Shown piece after piece: positions 32,801 through 41,017 of a stretch of DNA of 64,000 bases. The notes below the pieces were generated by a model. That model was not told the DNA's origin, did no database searches, and worked only from the letters and a program-made list of their open reading frames with translations. The stretch lies in NCBI GenBank assembly GCA_934047225.1, contig OW204012.1, positions 5,394,001-5,458,000 on the forward strand, read 5' to 3'. Within the stretch, counting starts at the first letter, position 1. Each line of letters starts with the position of its first letter. The DNA is from Ypsolopha sequella (Eukaryota > Arthropoda > Insecta > Lepidoptera > Ypsolophidae). Made by a program: the position numbers and the translations under genes.

Positions 32801-33587
32801 AACATTATCACAGGAAAGATTTATTAATAAATTATTACAAAAATTTAACATGAGTGACTGCAATACTGTAGCTACACCGATGGTCACCAACTTTCAGCCT
32901 GAAGAAAAATCTGAAAATAAAAGAGAAGTACCATATAGAGAGCTCGTGGGAAGCCTTACTTACCTTTCTATGATGACCAGACCTGATATTACGTTTGCAA
33001 CCAGTTTCCTTAGCAGATACCTAGATAAATACACTGAAGAATTGTGGAAAGCAGGAAAAAGAATTTTGAAGTATCTGAAAGGAACAAAGAAACTCGTATT
33101 AACGTACAAAAAATGTGAAGAAAATTTTAATATTTTAGCATTTACCGATGCGGATTGGGCAGGTGATAAATCTGATCGAAAAAGCACCAGTGGCATGGCT
33201 ATCTTTCATGGTGATAACCTCATCTCCTGGTCCTCGAAGAAGCAAGTTGCAGTTGCCCTGTCAACCGCAGAATCCGAGTATGTTGCAGCAGCTATGTGTG
33301 CAGCCGAGCTTATGTACATCAAAGGACTATGCAGTGAATTTGGACAGTGTAGTACAGTGATGTTTATAGATAATAACAGTGCTATCAAGATGATTTCTAA
33401 CTATGAAAACACAAAAAGATCAAAACACATTGATATTAAGGTACACTTCATAAAGGACATTGTTTACAAAAAGTTATTACAGGTGAAATATGTACCAAGT
33501 GAAGAAAACATTGCCGACATTATGACAAAGCCTTTGTGTTGTGACAAATTTAAATATTTTAGAAATAAACTCATATGTTGTGCTTAG
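29811..33587 (+). CDS. gag-pol: Copia Gag-Pol polyprotein, intact (1258 aa)
   Basis: The start is the ATG at 29811 (M-A-S-A-T-Q); the frame is open 30 bases further upstream but only from a GTG. Domains by residue: Gag ~1-205; CCHC zinc knuckle C215-C218-H223-C228 followed by an Arg/Gly-rich run; aspartic protease D-S-G-A at 280; pre-integrase zinc motif H406-H411-C429-C432; integrase catalytic D460, D522, E558; reverse transcriptase with F-V-D-D at 950-953; RNase H with T-D-A-D-W near 1112-1116 and S-T-A-E-S-E-Y after it. All catalytic residues I checked are present and no frame break occurs. As in other Copia elements, Gag and Pol share one frame. Products would form virus-like particles and integrate cDNA; activity here is inferred. 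Confidence 0.96.
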   Translation: MASATQAIPASAASVPFLDGTNFSNWIFRIFTLMEEKDCRHVADNDLSLDQIYKKIKEDEKFKKGDAKAKSIIVQSLKDKHLEYIKDSKTSKEMVQNLRKMFERKSTLSKLYLRQKLLTLKHQTEENLEDHFNKFDSIIRELEGDGKLEETDKVCHLLLSIDNQLYQPVITALEAANIELTLEYTKRKLLDAELRHKNQSVSTDEVSFTGEVRKCYKCGETNHFIRDCPKNRGRGRGRARGRGRGQRRPLTANLAEDDFSFIAYAGTASQNTQNLTLVIDSGATYNMINENYMNLMEDIQEIPEVHIKVANGEVIKVNKKGKLKLKSQNNMTMTMEALIVRNLSHNLISVKKLSSKGCEVIFKKNTAVIKTPVGKIKGKCDGSLYILKCTPIEPSSLVTKDNNTWHMRLGHLNRGGMKILGLPQSDEKCSVCMKAKAARNPFNTKELPRTKRAGELIYCDIGGPLSPETNNEEKYYLTIIDDYTHFTEVYILKYKSQATEYIVQYLRRMEANGITVTRIRTDNGGEFQGKELKNYCNNNGIKQEYTCSYTPQQNGVAERLNRTLMDKARALFLDSNLPKYLWGEALRCATYQLNRSPTVTLKGDTPANAMYGITKIDNLVIFGSKAWVVNLPKKRKLEPRATETRMVGYSGNGYRLWNPETDEIVISRDVKFDENDFTYEKKITNTNRSQIYYEEEEEYQEKLPQENTERQEQKEVEPKSAVETRSTENDMLSEDTERPKRQVKPPSRYNDFELNLVYALITEGDPLTYEEAIEQGQEWQEAINKEIKSLQDLEVWTECSLPEDQRAIETKWVFRTKQDRSKKARLVAKGFQQDNMSQELYSPVAKMTTIRLMLSQAITNNWEIRQLDVPSAFLNSQLDADSEVYIKIPEGVNMLDKNKVLKLRKALYGLKESPRCWNETINKFCESIQMKRSTYDVCLYTGQNIWLVIFVDDILLIGDSESIDYTVQKLKSEFKAKDMGYVKSFLAIDIERNENTLTLSQERFINKLLQKFNMSDCNTVATPMVTNFQPEEKSENKREVPYRELVGSLTYLSMMTRPDITFATSFLSRYLDKYTEELWKAGKRILKYLKGTKKLVLTYKKCEENFNILAFTDADWAGDKSDRKSTSGMAIFHGDNLISWSSKKQVAVALSTAESEYVAAAMCAAELMYIKGLCSEFGQCSTVMFIDNNSAIKMISNYENTKRSKHIDIKVHFIKDIVYKKLLQVKYVPSEENIADIMTKPLCCDKFKYFRNKLICCA

Positions 33588-33810
33588 AGGTAAATTAGGT
33601 TATGTTCAGTTCGATCAACTTCTGTCTGATTTATCTGAGGTCTGATTGATGACTGAACTGACATGTCGATTGACATAATTTGAGAAGCTTGTTATTTTTT
33701 TTGGGTTGCCAGTATGGTAAAAATTAATTCCCAATTTCAAGTCAAATTGTTTGATTTTTATTGAAGATAATGTTAAGCAAGATAAAATAAAATTAAAATT
33801 AGATACTTGA

Positions 33811-33823
33811 AATTGAGAGGGGG
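33811..33823 (+). promoter_or_regulatory. Polypurine tract
   Basis: AATTGAGAGGGGG sits immediately before the 3' LTR, the expected primer site for plus-strand DNA synthesis. Confidence 0.85.
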
Positions 33824-33971
33824 TGTTAGAATATGAATGTCTATGGATACTTATATGTCAACGCTCTCTTCTGACTGAATGGCGGAACTGCAGAATAAAG
33901 CTGATACTAATAAAATCTTCTTTTATGTCTTTATTTAAAGACTCTGCTATAATAAATAGGCAAATTCAAGA
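33824..33971 (+). repeat. Copia 3' LTR
   Basis: 148 bp, TGTTAGAATATGAATGTC to CAAATTCAAGA, 147/148 identical to the 5' LTR. It contains AATAAA and would supply the polyadenylation signal. Confidence 0.95.
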
Positions 33972-33976
33972 ATTGC

Positions 33977-34223
33977 GATGCCAGAAATGCTTTTTCAAGC
34001 GATATAACTACTTTGAGCCCGTTATCTTGTTTTAAGCCCTTTTCCTACCTTTACATTGAAAAATTAACCCTAATAAGCGTTGAATAAGAAATAAAATTCT
34101 TTGTAAGAGCTTCCCCCAAAGAAACAGCTGCAGTATAAACATTTCAAATGAAAGGGTCTTTTCTCTTTCACGGAAATGTTTCTCTTTTTATATGGCTTTT
34201 GCTGTGAAAACTGAAGCCTGATA
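33977..34223. other. Unassigned DNA
   Basis: Nothing recognised between Copia and the next MITE. Confidence 0.45.
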
Positions 34224-34495
34224 CAAGGTGACTTTTTGATCATCGTCCAAATTCATACTGGAGGCTTTATAAGTGATCAGTATCTTTGATCAGTAACAAT
34301 TTTTGTGAAATATGTATAATGAAATTTCGGCTTCCCATATGAATTCAGTTCCAGTCCCGAGTGAATCACTATGTGGAGTCGAAATTTCATTTTACTAATT
34401 TCACCAAAATTGTTATTGATGCATGATACTGATCACTTACCAAGCCACCAGTATGAATTTGGACGATGATCAAAAAGTCACCTTGTATATCGTCA
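34224..34495. mobile_element. Mariner-like MITE family D, copy 2
   Basis: TA|CAAGGTGACTTTTTGATCAT ... ATGATCAAAAAGTCACCTTG|TA. The arms also share CCAAATTCATACTGG and GTGATCAGTATC. Non-coding. Confidence 0.88.
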
Positions 34496-34496
34496 C

Positions 34497-34803
34497 GACA
34501 TGAATCTCCGAGGGGGTGTCAGTGGTGTGAACTGTGAAAACGCAAGTCGCAGTCCACACTCGCTACACCCGCATTTCACCGACGATTTGTACGTCCCAAA
34601 GTGATGGGTGGTGAACCCTATCGCCAGTATTCGGGCACAGATACACGCTTTTTATTGCATGCAGGTTTCCTTACGATGTTTTTAATTCACCGTTCAGCAA
34701 GTGGTAGAAAGTAAGACAAATATGCACATAAATTCCGAAAACCTCATTGGTTCATGCCCGACCGGGTATCGAACCTGGATCTCAAGATTGAGAGGTCAGC
34801 GTT
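34497..34803 (-). mobile_element. tRNA-headed SINE, copy 1
   Basis: On the minus strand the head has ATCTTGAGATCCAGGTTCGA and TACCCGGTCGGGCATG, including a Pol III B-box (GGTTCGATACC). The body has ACCACTTGCTGAACGGTGAA and ATTTCACCGACGA (inverted), and the tail is near CATGTCGTGACGA. Matching copies are at 56141-56640 and 57931-58357. The A-box is eroded, so this is not a tRNA gene. Confidence 0.75.
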
Positions 34804-35084
34804 ATAATTTATTTTAAATCTTGGAAAAATCAGAGTCACATATGGTTCCTATTGCGTTCGGTACACTTCATGGGGAAACCTTTTTCGTTACAGAACCCTA
34901 AAGGGATACAAATTCAAATTTAAATAATTTATTTTGTTATAAAGGTATATACTTGGTATGCACGTATAACATGTTTAATATAATGTAATCAATATCTAAT
35001 AGTTTTATATACGAGTACTAAATAAGAGGAAATACCTTCACTAAAGAAAATTATGGTTAAGTACTTAAATTTAATAAATAAAAA

Positions 35085-35535
35085 TAGGAATAATAAATTC
35101 AAATTTCAAATTCAAATTCAAATAGTTTATTTTGCAAAGTAGGTATATAAAATACACGTTTCACAAGTCAAAATTTAATCTTATAAAAAATATTTATGTA
35201 ATAAAATAATAAATGTACATGAACTAGATTAAAGGTTTATTTAATTTATGTAGCAATATATATACGATTAAAATTATAGGTAAAATATTATTATACAAGG
35301 TGAAATCCAATCAACCGCCCGAACCCATACCGGAGACCCGGCCAGGGACCAGGAACAAGGTTCAATGATCACCAACCAAGCCCCCAGCACGAATCCAGGC
35401 GGCCGACCAAATCGAATCCTATATACTACATACTAATAAGGTTACATATATAAATACATGCCTACCTCCGCCCATTCGATTAGTCTTGCTGAGAAGAACG
35501 GGCAAGAAACTTAACAATATTATGGCTTCTTTTTT
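35085..35535 (-). repeat. Interspersed retroposon-like repeat U, copy 2
   Basis: The minus strand reads AAGTTTCTTGCCCGTTCTTC ... AATCGAATGGGCGGAGGTAG ... CACGTTTCACAAGTC... into a TTTGAATTTGAA tail. It matches 61077-61720. It includes a short extra segment near 35345-35385. Probably LINE- or SINE-derived; no ORF. Confidence 0.6.
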
Positions 35536-35585
35536 AAAAATTTGTTACAAAGTTACAAATTAAGTCTATACTTTACAGTCGATTT

Positions 35586-35815
35586 TTTACTGTTGAGCGG
35601 TCGGGCGGACTACACATCCCGTGAATGCCTCGTTTAGAGGCGAAACACGTGTCGATAAGTTTTCTTGCTTGTTATGTAAGATGCTTTATTTTGTGCTCGT
35701 ACTGCTTGCTTTGCTCGTGCATGTTTTATGCGGGAGGGCGGGCGGTGCTTGAGTCTGCATTTTGAATAGCATAAGAGTATTTAGCGGAATATTGCAAATT
35801 ATTAATATATCCACA
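35586..35815 (-). mobile_element. Stem-loop element related to 11824-12173
   Basis: Shares GAGCGGTCGGGCGGACTACA, GGCGAAACACGTGTCGATAA, ATGCGGGAGGGCGGGCGGTG and the end TTAGCGGAATATTGCAAATT. Only one outer arm is present. Confidence 0.75.
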
Positions 35816-35852
35816 AGTTCTATACTTTAGTTAAATAAACGGTATGCGATGT

Positions 35853-36170
35853 GAATAAAGTTCCCGACCCTCCCGGAATGTCCGGGAGACTCCGGGAATA
35901 TTGTTCAACCTCGCGAGCTACCGGGATGCAATAAATTCTCCGGATTTTCCAAAATAAAATAATTGTCATTAACGAAATAGATTAATGGCGAGAAATAAAT
36001 AATTTAATGACGAAATAAATTTAGATTTTTCATTTAAATCTTTTATTGATTATGTGCTTAAAAACCGACAAATATTAGACGCTTCTACAAAACAGCAGAT
36101 TAAAAAATTAACAAATATTACCGTCTTTCATTTAATTGCCCACCGATTTGTTCAAAAAATCTCCAGGGTT
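35853..36170. repeat. Repeat family Q, copy 2
   Basis: ACCCTCCCGGAATGTCCGGG ... AACGAAATAGAT ... TTTAATGACGAAATAAATTT, the same order as 2481-2740. Confidence 0.65.
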
Positions 36171-36179
36171 GATTTCCTC

Positions 36180-36440
36180 CATCCATCCATCAGTCTAGTT
36201 CGTCCACTGCTGGACATAAGCCTTTCCAAGACTTTGCCACTCCCGGCGGTCATCCTGGAAGAATTGCCCATGCTCACACACGCTGGGCAGGCGGGTTGGT
36301 GAGTGCGGTGCCGGAACCCTCGCACCGGTGACGCCGCTGCCCGTCACCAGTCTGTTCCATATAAGGCCCGGCTATTAGGGATGGATATACCGCCATCCAT
36401 CTGTCCCAGGCATGGTGGGCCTCCTGGTTTTTTACCTGTT
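36180..36440 (-). repeat. Interspersed repeat T, copy 2
   Basis: Minus-strand copy: CAGTCTAGTTCGTCCACTGC, CACGCTGGGCAGGCGGGTTG, then CCGCCATCCATC and CCAGGCATGGTGGGC. The short ORFs here only follow the repeat. Confidence 0.75.
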
Positions 36441-37447
36441 TTTACTGTACCACCTGTGTTCCAGTTCATACTACTTGTTTTTAAGGTAACTCGTTTTCTG
36501 TAGAAGCCATACGTTTATGGAATACATGTCCAATTATGTATATTATACAGGACATAAAAAGGGGGTCTTCAGGAGATTTCTTCAGGAGTTGGCAACCCTA
36601 GGTGTGAAACACAAACCCATTTGCAAGTGTGGAAAACAACGAACGGTTTTATTTCCCAATATAACTACTTATCTGACAGTTTGTTATGTACACACAACAA
36701 TGTATACTTTGTAGTTTTACTAAGCAATGACTTAATTTAGACTTTAAAACGTAGTCAATACGATTTTAATTTAACTGGACACGTAATATAGTACCCGGAA
36801 TAGAAGAGCTTGTATGACTAGATTGATGGATGTGGAAGAGGCGAAGTCTGAAGAAATGTGGAAATGTGAAACTTTACTTTATTTACTGAAAAAAAGTAAT
36901 CACAGTATTTACACAAAATTAAGAATTGAGAAATGGCTGGCATACTGATTTATTGTGAAGACTCAAGGAATACTTTTTAAAATCCCAAAAACTGGGCGGC
37001 AACTATTTAACAGATCTCTAGCACACGAGCTAGACCGTATACGATCTGTATTGCGGGTGCCAGTACCCCAACTCTCGGAAGGAAAGAAACACAGGATAAA
37101 CGTAATAGGCCAGCCATTTTTACAAAGTGCATGACTAACAAGTAAGTTGATTGCAATACAAAAAATGAAGAAAAAAAAAAACGTTAGAAGTTATAAAGTA
37201 ATTGAAAAAAATAGTAGAAGAAATGTGAAGAAGTGTGTCAGGGCCGCAGATGGATATCTACCATAAGGCAGACTTACCCCTCTGGGAGACAGGCGTGAGT
37301 ATTATGTATGCATGTATGTGTGGATATGTAACTAAATTGATACAACCTGAAATCTAACCGTTTTGTTCAGCCACATCTGGCTGTAACGAGTTCAAAGTCT
37401 TTTATTTTATACAAAAATTTGCGCAACCGCGAAAATCTACGAATGAA
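36441..37447. other. Unassigned DNA, about 1 kb
   Basis: No exon-like segment with splice sites and no window-internal repeat found. 37020-37090 contains a C/G-balanced phrase (GGGTGCCAGTACCCCAACTC) without clear identity. Confidence 0.45.
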
Positions 37448-37755
37448 CAAAGATTTCAAAAGTAAAGATAAGCCCTTACCGTAGTATGACAGCACCAAAA
37501 TGTTTTCACCTTTAAATGGGTGACGCTCACACGTTTCGAATCAGTGCTCATCTGAAAACAGTGATAGTAGGTCGCCTTAATGAATTTTTACGAGAAAAGG
37601 GTCTCAATATGCCGTCGTGTGCATTTTTAAAGTGCACTAACAGTTCAAGAAATACGAATAAAGCCAAAAGTGTGACATTTCACATTCTAAACACATTCAA
37701 AAACAATGCAATAGATTTTAGGTGCCAGGGCTCATCTAAACTTTTGAAATCTTTT
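37448..37755 (+). mobile_element. Small inverted-repeat element carrying a THAP exon, copy 2
   Basis: CAAAGATTTCAAAAGTAAAG at the left and CTTTTGAAATCTTT at the right; opposite orientation to 2992-3301 and similar throughout. Carries the intact start codon of the THAP fragment. Confidence 0.7.
37609..37683 (+). pseudogene. THAP-type zinc-finger N-terminal fragment, copy 2
   Basis: ATG 37609 reads M-P-S-C-A-F-L-K-C-T-N, then S-S-R-N-T-N-K-A-K-S-V-T-F-H. It is the same peptide as the minus-strand copy at 3066-3139 with few changes, here with its Met. It is cut short after F-H and the frame then runs on without THAP residues. Likely the first exon of a THAP transposase left inside a deletion derivative. 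The frame extends upstream to 37516, but M-P-x-C is the usual THAP start. Confidence 0.45.
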
Positions 37756-38199
37756 CGGATGAAAGGATAAACTCCCTTTTAGGAGCTATAAAAGTGATTT
37801 ACCCAAGCCATTATTCACTGCTGGTCTGCCATAGATCTTTCCGAAGATGCGTAAGCCCCGTAAAGCAGACTGCGTGCTGAATTTCCACCGATGTTATCGC
37901 CAAGCTAGCGATGTGTTATTGCAATGTGAGATGGAAAGGTTTGAAAACTTTGTACACATGAGCTGGAGTTTCGAAGAATCGATTCCGACCGAAGAATGAA
38001 AAAAACGTGGAAGATTCATTTCTAACAAAGTGTAATTCGATAATGGCACCAGAGACTGAAAAAGGCATAAGGCTAATGATTGGTTCGTAATGTTGTCACG
38101 CGACACTAAGTCCACTAGTTAAAAATTTAAAAACATTTTGGTTTGTGGCAGTTGACGCCAAAAGTTCAGTATTAGCATGGACGAATAATCCATGGCATT
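37756..38199. other. Unassigned DNA
   Basis: No recognised feature. Confidence 0.45.
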
Positions 38200-38350
38200 A
38201 GTGAGGTTTATAAAGTATTACTTTGATATTTAATGCACAGTTAGTCATGATCTTGTTCAAACAAAGTTAAAACAGCATTTTAAGTTGTTTTGAGAAGATC
38301 GTGACTAAATGTGTATACAATTTCAAACTCATGCTTTATAAACCTTTGAT
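38200..38350. repeat. Imperfect hairpin repeat, diverged
   Basis: GAGGTTTATAAAG...TTAATGCACAGTTAGTCATGAT pairs with ATCGTGACTAAATGTG...CTTTATAAACCTTT. It is a diverged relative of the next palindrome. Confidence 0.7.
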
Positions 38351-38454
38351 TGTATATTTATGTTTTTGATGATAGGCACCCAGTTCAGTTGGCAACTAAA
38401 GATACGTAATAGACCCGCTGGTCCCAAGAGCCATATATTAAGGTTCAACGTCAA

Positions 38455-38768
38455 TAACTTAACTTTGTATTTCTTATTTAGAAGTTAAAAACTGAAAAAT
38501 ATTTTAGTATGCGGCAGTTAACACCAATAGTTCAGTATTAGTAAGGTTTATAAACCACAAGTTTGAAATTTAATGCACAATTAGTCATGATCTGGTCGAA
38601 ACAAAGTTATTTTAAGTTGATTTGGACCACATCATGACTAATTGTGCATTAAATTTCAAACTCGTGCTTTATAAACCTCACTAATACGAAATTATTGGTG
38701 TTAACTGCCACATACTAAAATATTTCTTAGTTTTTAACTTCTAAATAAAAAATACAGAGTTAAGTTAT
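38455..38768. repeat. ~310-bp palindrome
   Basis: ATAACTTAACTTTGTATTTC ... GCACAATTAGTCATGATCTG is mirrored by CATCATGACTAATTGTGC ... AAATACAGAGTTAAGTTAT. The centre is near 38608. Confidence 0.85.
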
Positions 38769-38949
38769 GCACTTTTTGTTAAACGTCTGACGTTTAACCT
38801 TAATCTCATATGCGTCCGCCGCCGGCCACGCAAGCGTCTGATTACGTCAGCATCAGCTGACTGGCAGCCATCGACCTTCGCGCTGCACCAGCTCTGTGAC
38901 TTTAGCGCTTTTGGGGCTATATCTAGCGCTTGTATACGAACAGTGAAAG

Positions 38950-39163
38950 TTTTAAGCGTCCCTGTTACTTCATTTGCGAAAAAACCCTCGGTGCGAGAGG
39001 GACGGATTCGTGGAAAAGTAGCAAAATGTCGGTTTTTTATTAATTTATTTTAATAAAAAACCGACATTTTGCTACTTTTCCACGAATCCGTCCCTCTCGC
39101 ACTGAGGATGTTTTCTCATATGGAGTAACAGGGACGCTAAAACTTTTACATATCGCCTTAAGG
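38950..39163. repeat. Fold-back made from the end of MITE B
   Basis: AGTTTTAAGCGTCCCTGTTA ... GTAGCAAAATGTCGGTTTTT is followed by its reverse complement, ending TTACATATCGCCTTAA. One terminal segment of family B has been duplicated head to head; the left copy lacks the terminal bases. Confidence 0.85.
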
Positions 39164-39370
39164 CTGCCTTGAGGGGCTTAGCATCGCCAAATGGGTACTT
39201 TCTAAAGCCTACTGCTAGTGTATGGCCGAACCAAAAATATTGAAAAAAATGTATATGAATTATCAACTCTAACAAAACTATGCAACATTTTCTTTTCTCC
39301 ATACCACCAAAACTGCTATATGAAAAAAAAAAAACAACCGAATCTACTCAAGCTGCTATCAAAAATTCGT
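39160..39370. repeat. Family F repeat, copy 2, plus MITE B interior
   Basis: TTAAGGCTGCCTTGAGGGGC then TGGGTACTTTCTAAAGCCTA, matching 13040-13290 inverted. The last ~25 bases (GCTGCTATCAAAAATTCG) match the interior of MITE B. Confidence 0.6.
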
Positions 39371-39821
39371 TTAAGGCCCTGCCATTCCAAAATGAGCATT
39401 TTGTTTAATTAATATTGTCAGTTCAATATCTCATTCAAATACAAGTTAAATATATGTTAAAAAAGAGGATATACTCTAAACACAAGTTGATCTAAAAACG
39501 TAATTGAGTTAACTTTACTCAATAGAAAAAATCACAAAGTAAGCTCCTCAAATTGCGAATAAATGTGTTTATAGCAAAGGTGTTCAACGGAGAGAATTAA
39601 AACTTTTCCTGAATTTTCTTTACAGATAACTAAAGACACTTATTGACCCATTTTTATTTATTTCTCATACTTTTTCTGAAATTCCAGAAAAACCTCGCAA
39701 ATTTACCGATTATGCGTGTTCGCAGCGCACGAAGCGAGCGTTCTAATGTAGACTTTCTGACAATATCATTGAGTTCAAAATTACTTAATACGATTATTGT
39801 GTTGGATGCGTAGGGCCTTAA
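39371..39821. mobile_element. TTAA MITE family E, copy 2, inserted in MITE B
   Basis: TTAAGGCCCTGCC ... TAGGGCCTTAA, 451 bp, near-identical to 3467-3919. The left flank ATTCGT and right flank CCAGGTCC are contiguous (as cgTTTAAccagg) in other MITE B copies (4796, 59398), proving insertion at TTAA with duplication of TTAA. Confidence 0.93.
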
Positions 39822-40103
39822 CCAGGTCCTAGATACCGTTAAAACCCATCTAATAAAATATAATTGCAGTCCATATGTCATTCTAAATTGTCAAACCAGG
39901 AGAATCGGTCTCGAAAAAGACCTCTTTTCAATAAATATTTCTATCGAGTTAAAATTTCTCCAATCGCGTTTCTATTTAACAGATCCCTAGAAAAAGATTT
40001 CAAAAATAATATACTATTTTATCTAAATAATACCCTCTTTACTGAAGTAGATACTAGATAAGCAAGTTCTAAAAGTTTCGATTTTTTTTCCGTAGCGCCT
40101 TAA
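39818..40103 (+). mobile_element. TTAA MITE family B, right half
   Basis: Continues TTAACCAGGTCCTAGATACC and ends CCGTAGCGCCTTAA at 40103. Together with the fold-back on the left it is one disrupted B copy. Confidence 0.8.
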
Positions 40104-40245
40104 CATGAAGTTACGGAAGCCGAACACTCGAATCGCGAAAAAAAAATCAGCTGTTCCTTAGCTGCCCGACCAAAATGTATGAGACAATTGCTATGGACGA
40201 GTACTATCGTCAGTTTCCGGCTTCCACAATTTCATCTTAACATCC
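40104..40245. repeat. SINE tail fragment
   Basis: GAAGTTACGGAAGCCGAACA ... ATGGACGAGTACTATCGTCA then GTTTCCGGCTTCC; the same phrases occur in 58300-58350 and 56478-56500. Confidence 0.6.
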
Positions 40246-40334
40246 TGTAAATTAGAGTATGTATTTATAGGCTTACATTGCATATTTCGTGGTTTTGTAG
40301 CATACTTTGGCATCACACGGCATTTGTCATGCGA

Positions 40335-41017
40335 TTAAGGCGATATGCGAAAAAAATACGGGTGTTTCTTTTCTGTCTATTTCATGAAATACACGGAAAA
40401 TTTCAAGACATTTCTGGTATATGCATTTTGACTATATAATCTAGGGTTTTGAAATTGGAAAACATGTTTGGATAAATTTTCCTCGATAGAAATAATTGTT
40501 GAAATGAGGTCTTCAAACACACTTTTTCTCCTCGTTTGACGAGTAGGAACCATATCGAGGGTATACTGCGAGAACCGACTAAGTGACAAAATGGCCGGAA
40601 ATGAGTTAATAAAACAGCTTTACTCGAATTTTTTGTGCTCTTTCTTCTGGTAAAACCAGTTAAATGATAGGCCTTTTGGATCCTGAGATTTTTTTTATTT
40701 TAAACCAACTAATAATAAGGAAGCTTCGAAATTTGTCAACTAGTGTCAACATTGAAAACTGATTTTCTCAAAACTATAAAACTTTTACTTAGTTGGTTCT
40801 CGCAGTATACATATACAGAACTCTAACATATTTTATTAGGTGTGTTTCAATAATATCTAAAGATTTGATATTTGAAATTTTGCTAGCTATTTTAGTTTTT
40901 TTATTAAAAATATAAAACCAACTTTTTTCCCTTTTGCCCTGAATTCGCCCCCCTCGCACTGCGCGACTTTTCGCTTGGAGTGACAGTGACAAAAATAAAA
41001 TTCGCATAGCCTCTTAA
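40335..41017 (-). mobile_element. TTAA MITE family A, copy 4, with nested element
   Basis: TTAAGGCGATATGCG ... TTCGCATAGCCTCTTAA. It is interrupted after GAACCATAT by a 250-bp inverted-repeat element; the family A sequence resumes at ATATACAGAAC. Confidence 0.88.
40561..40810. mobile_element. 250-bp inverted-repeat element nested in MITE A
   Basis: The terminal repeats GTATACTGCGAGAACCGACT and the inverted copy ending GGTTCTCGCAGTATAC differ at one of 24 positions. A few extra bases (CGAGG) lie at the left junction. No other copy is seen in this window. Confidence 0.82.

Larger units (their letters stand above)
29547..33976 (+). mobile_element. Complete Copia-type LTR retrotransposon
   Basis: The element is 29552-33971 (4420 bp) with the direct target duplication ATTGC at 29547-29551 and 33972-33976. 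It has two 148-bp LTRs differing at one base, a primer site right after the 5' LTR, a single uninterrupted Gag-Pol ORF and a purine tract before the 3' LTR. The domain order protease, integrase, RT, RNase H is that of Ty1/Copia. The intact ORF and near-identical LTRs point to a recent, possibly still active, insertion. Confidence 0.96.

Noticed and set aside
34745..34803. tRNA gene (and similar at 56190 and 58050)
   Set aside because: B-box present but no complete cloverleaf or A-box; part of dispersed SINE copies with long shared bodies.
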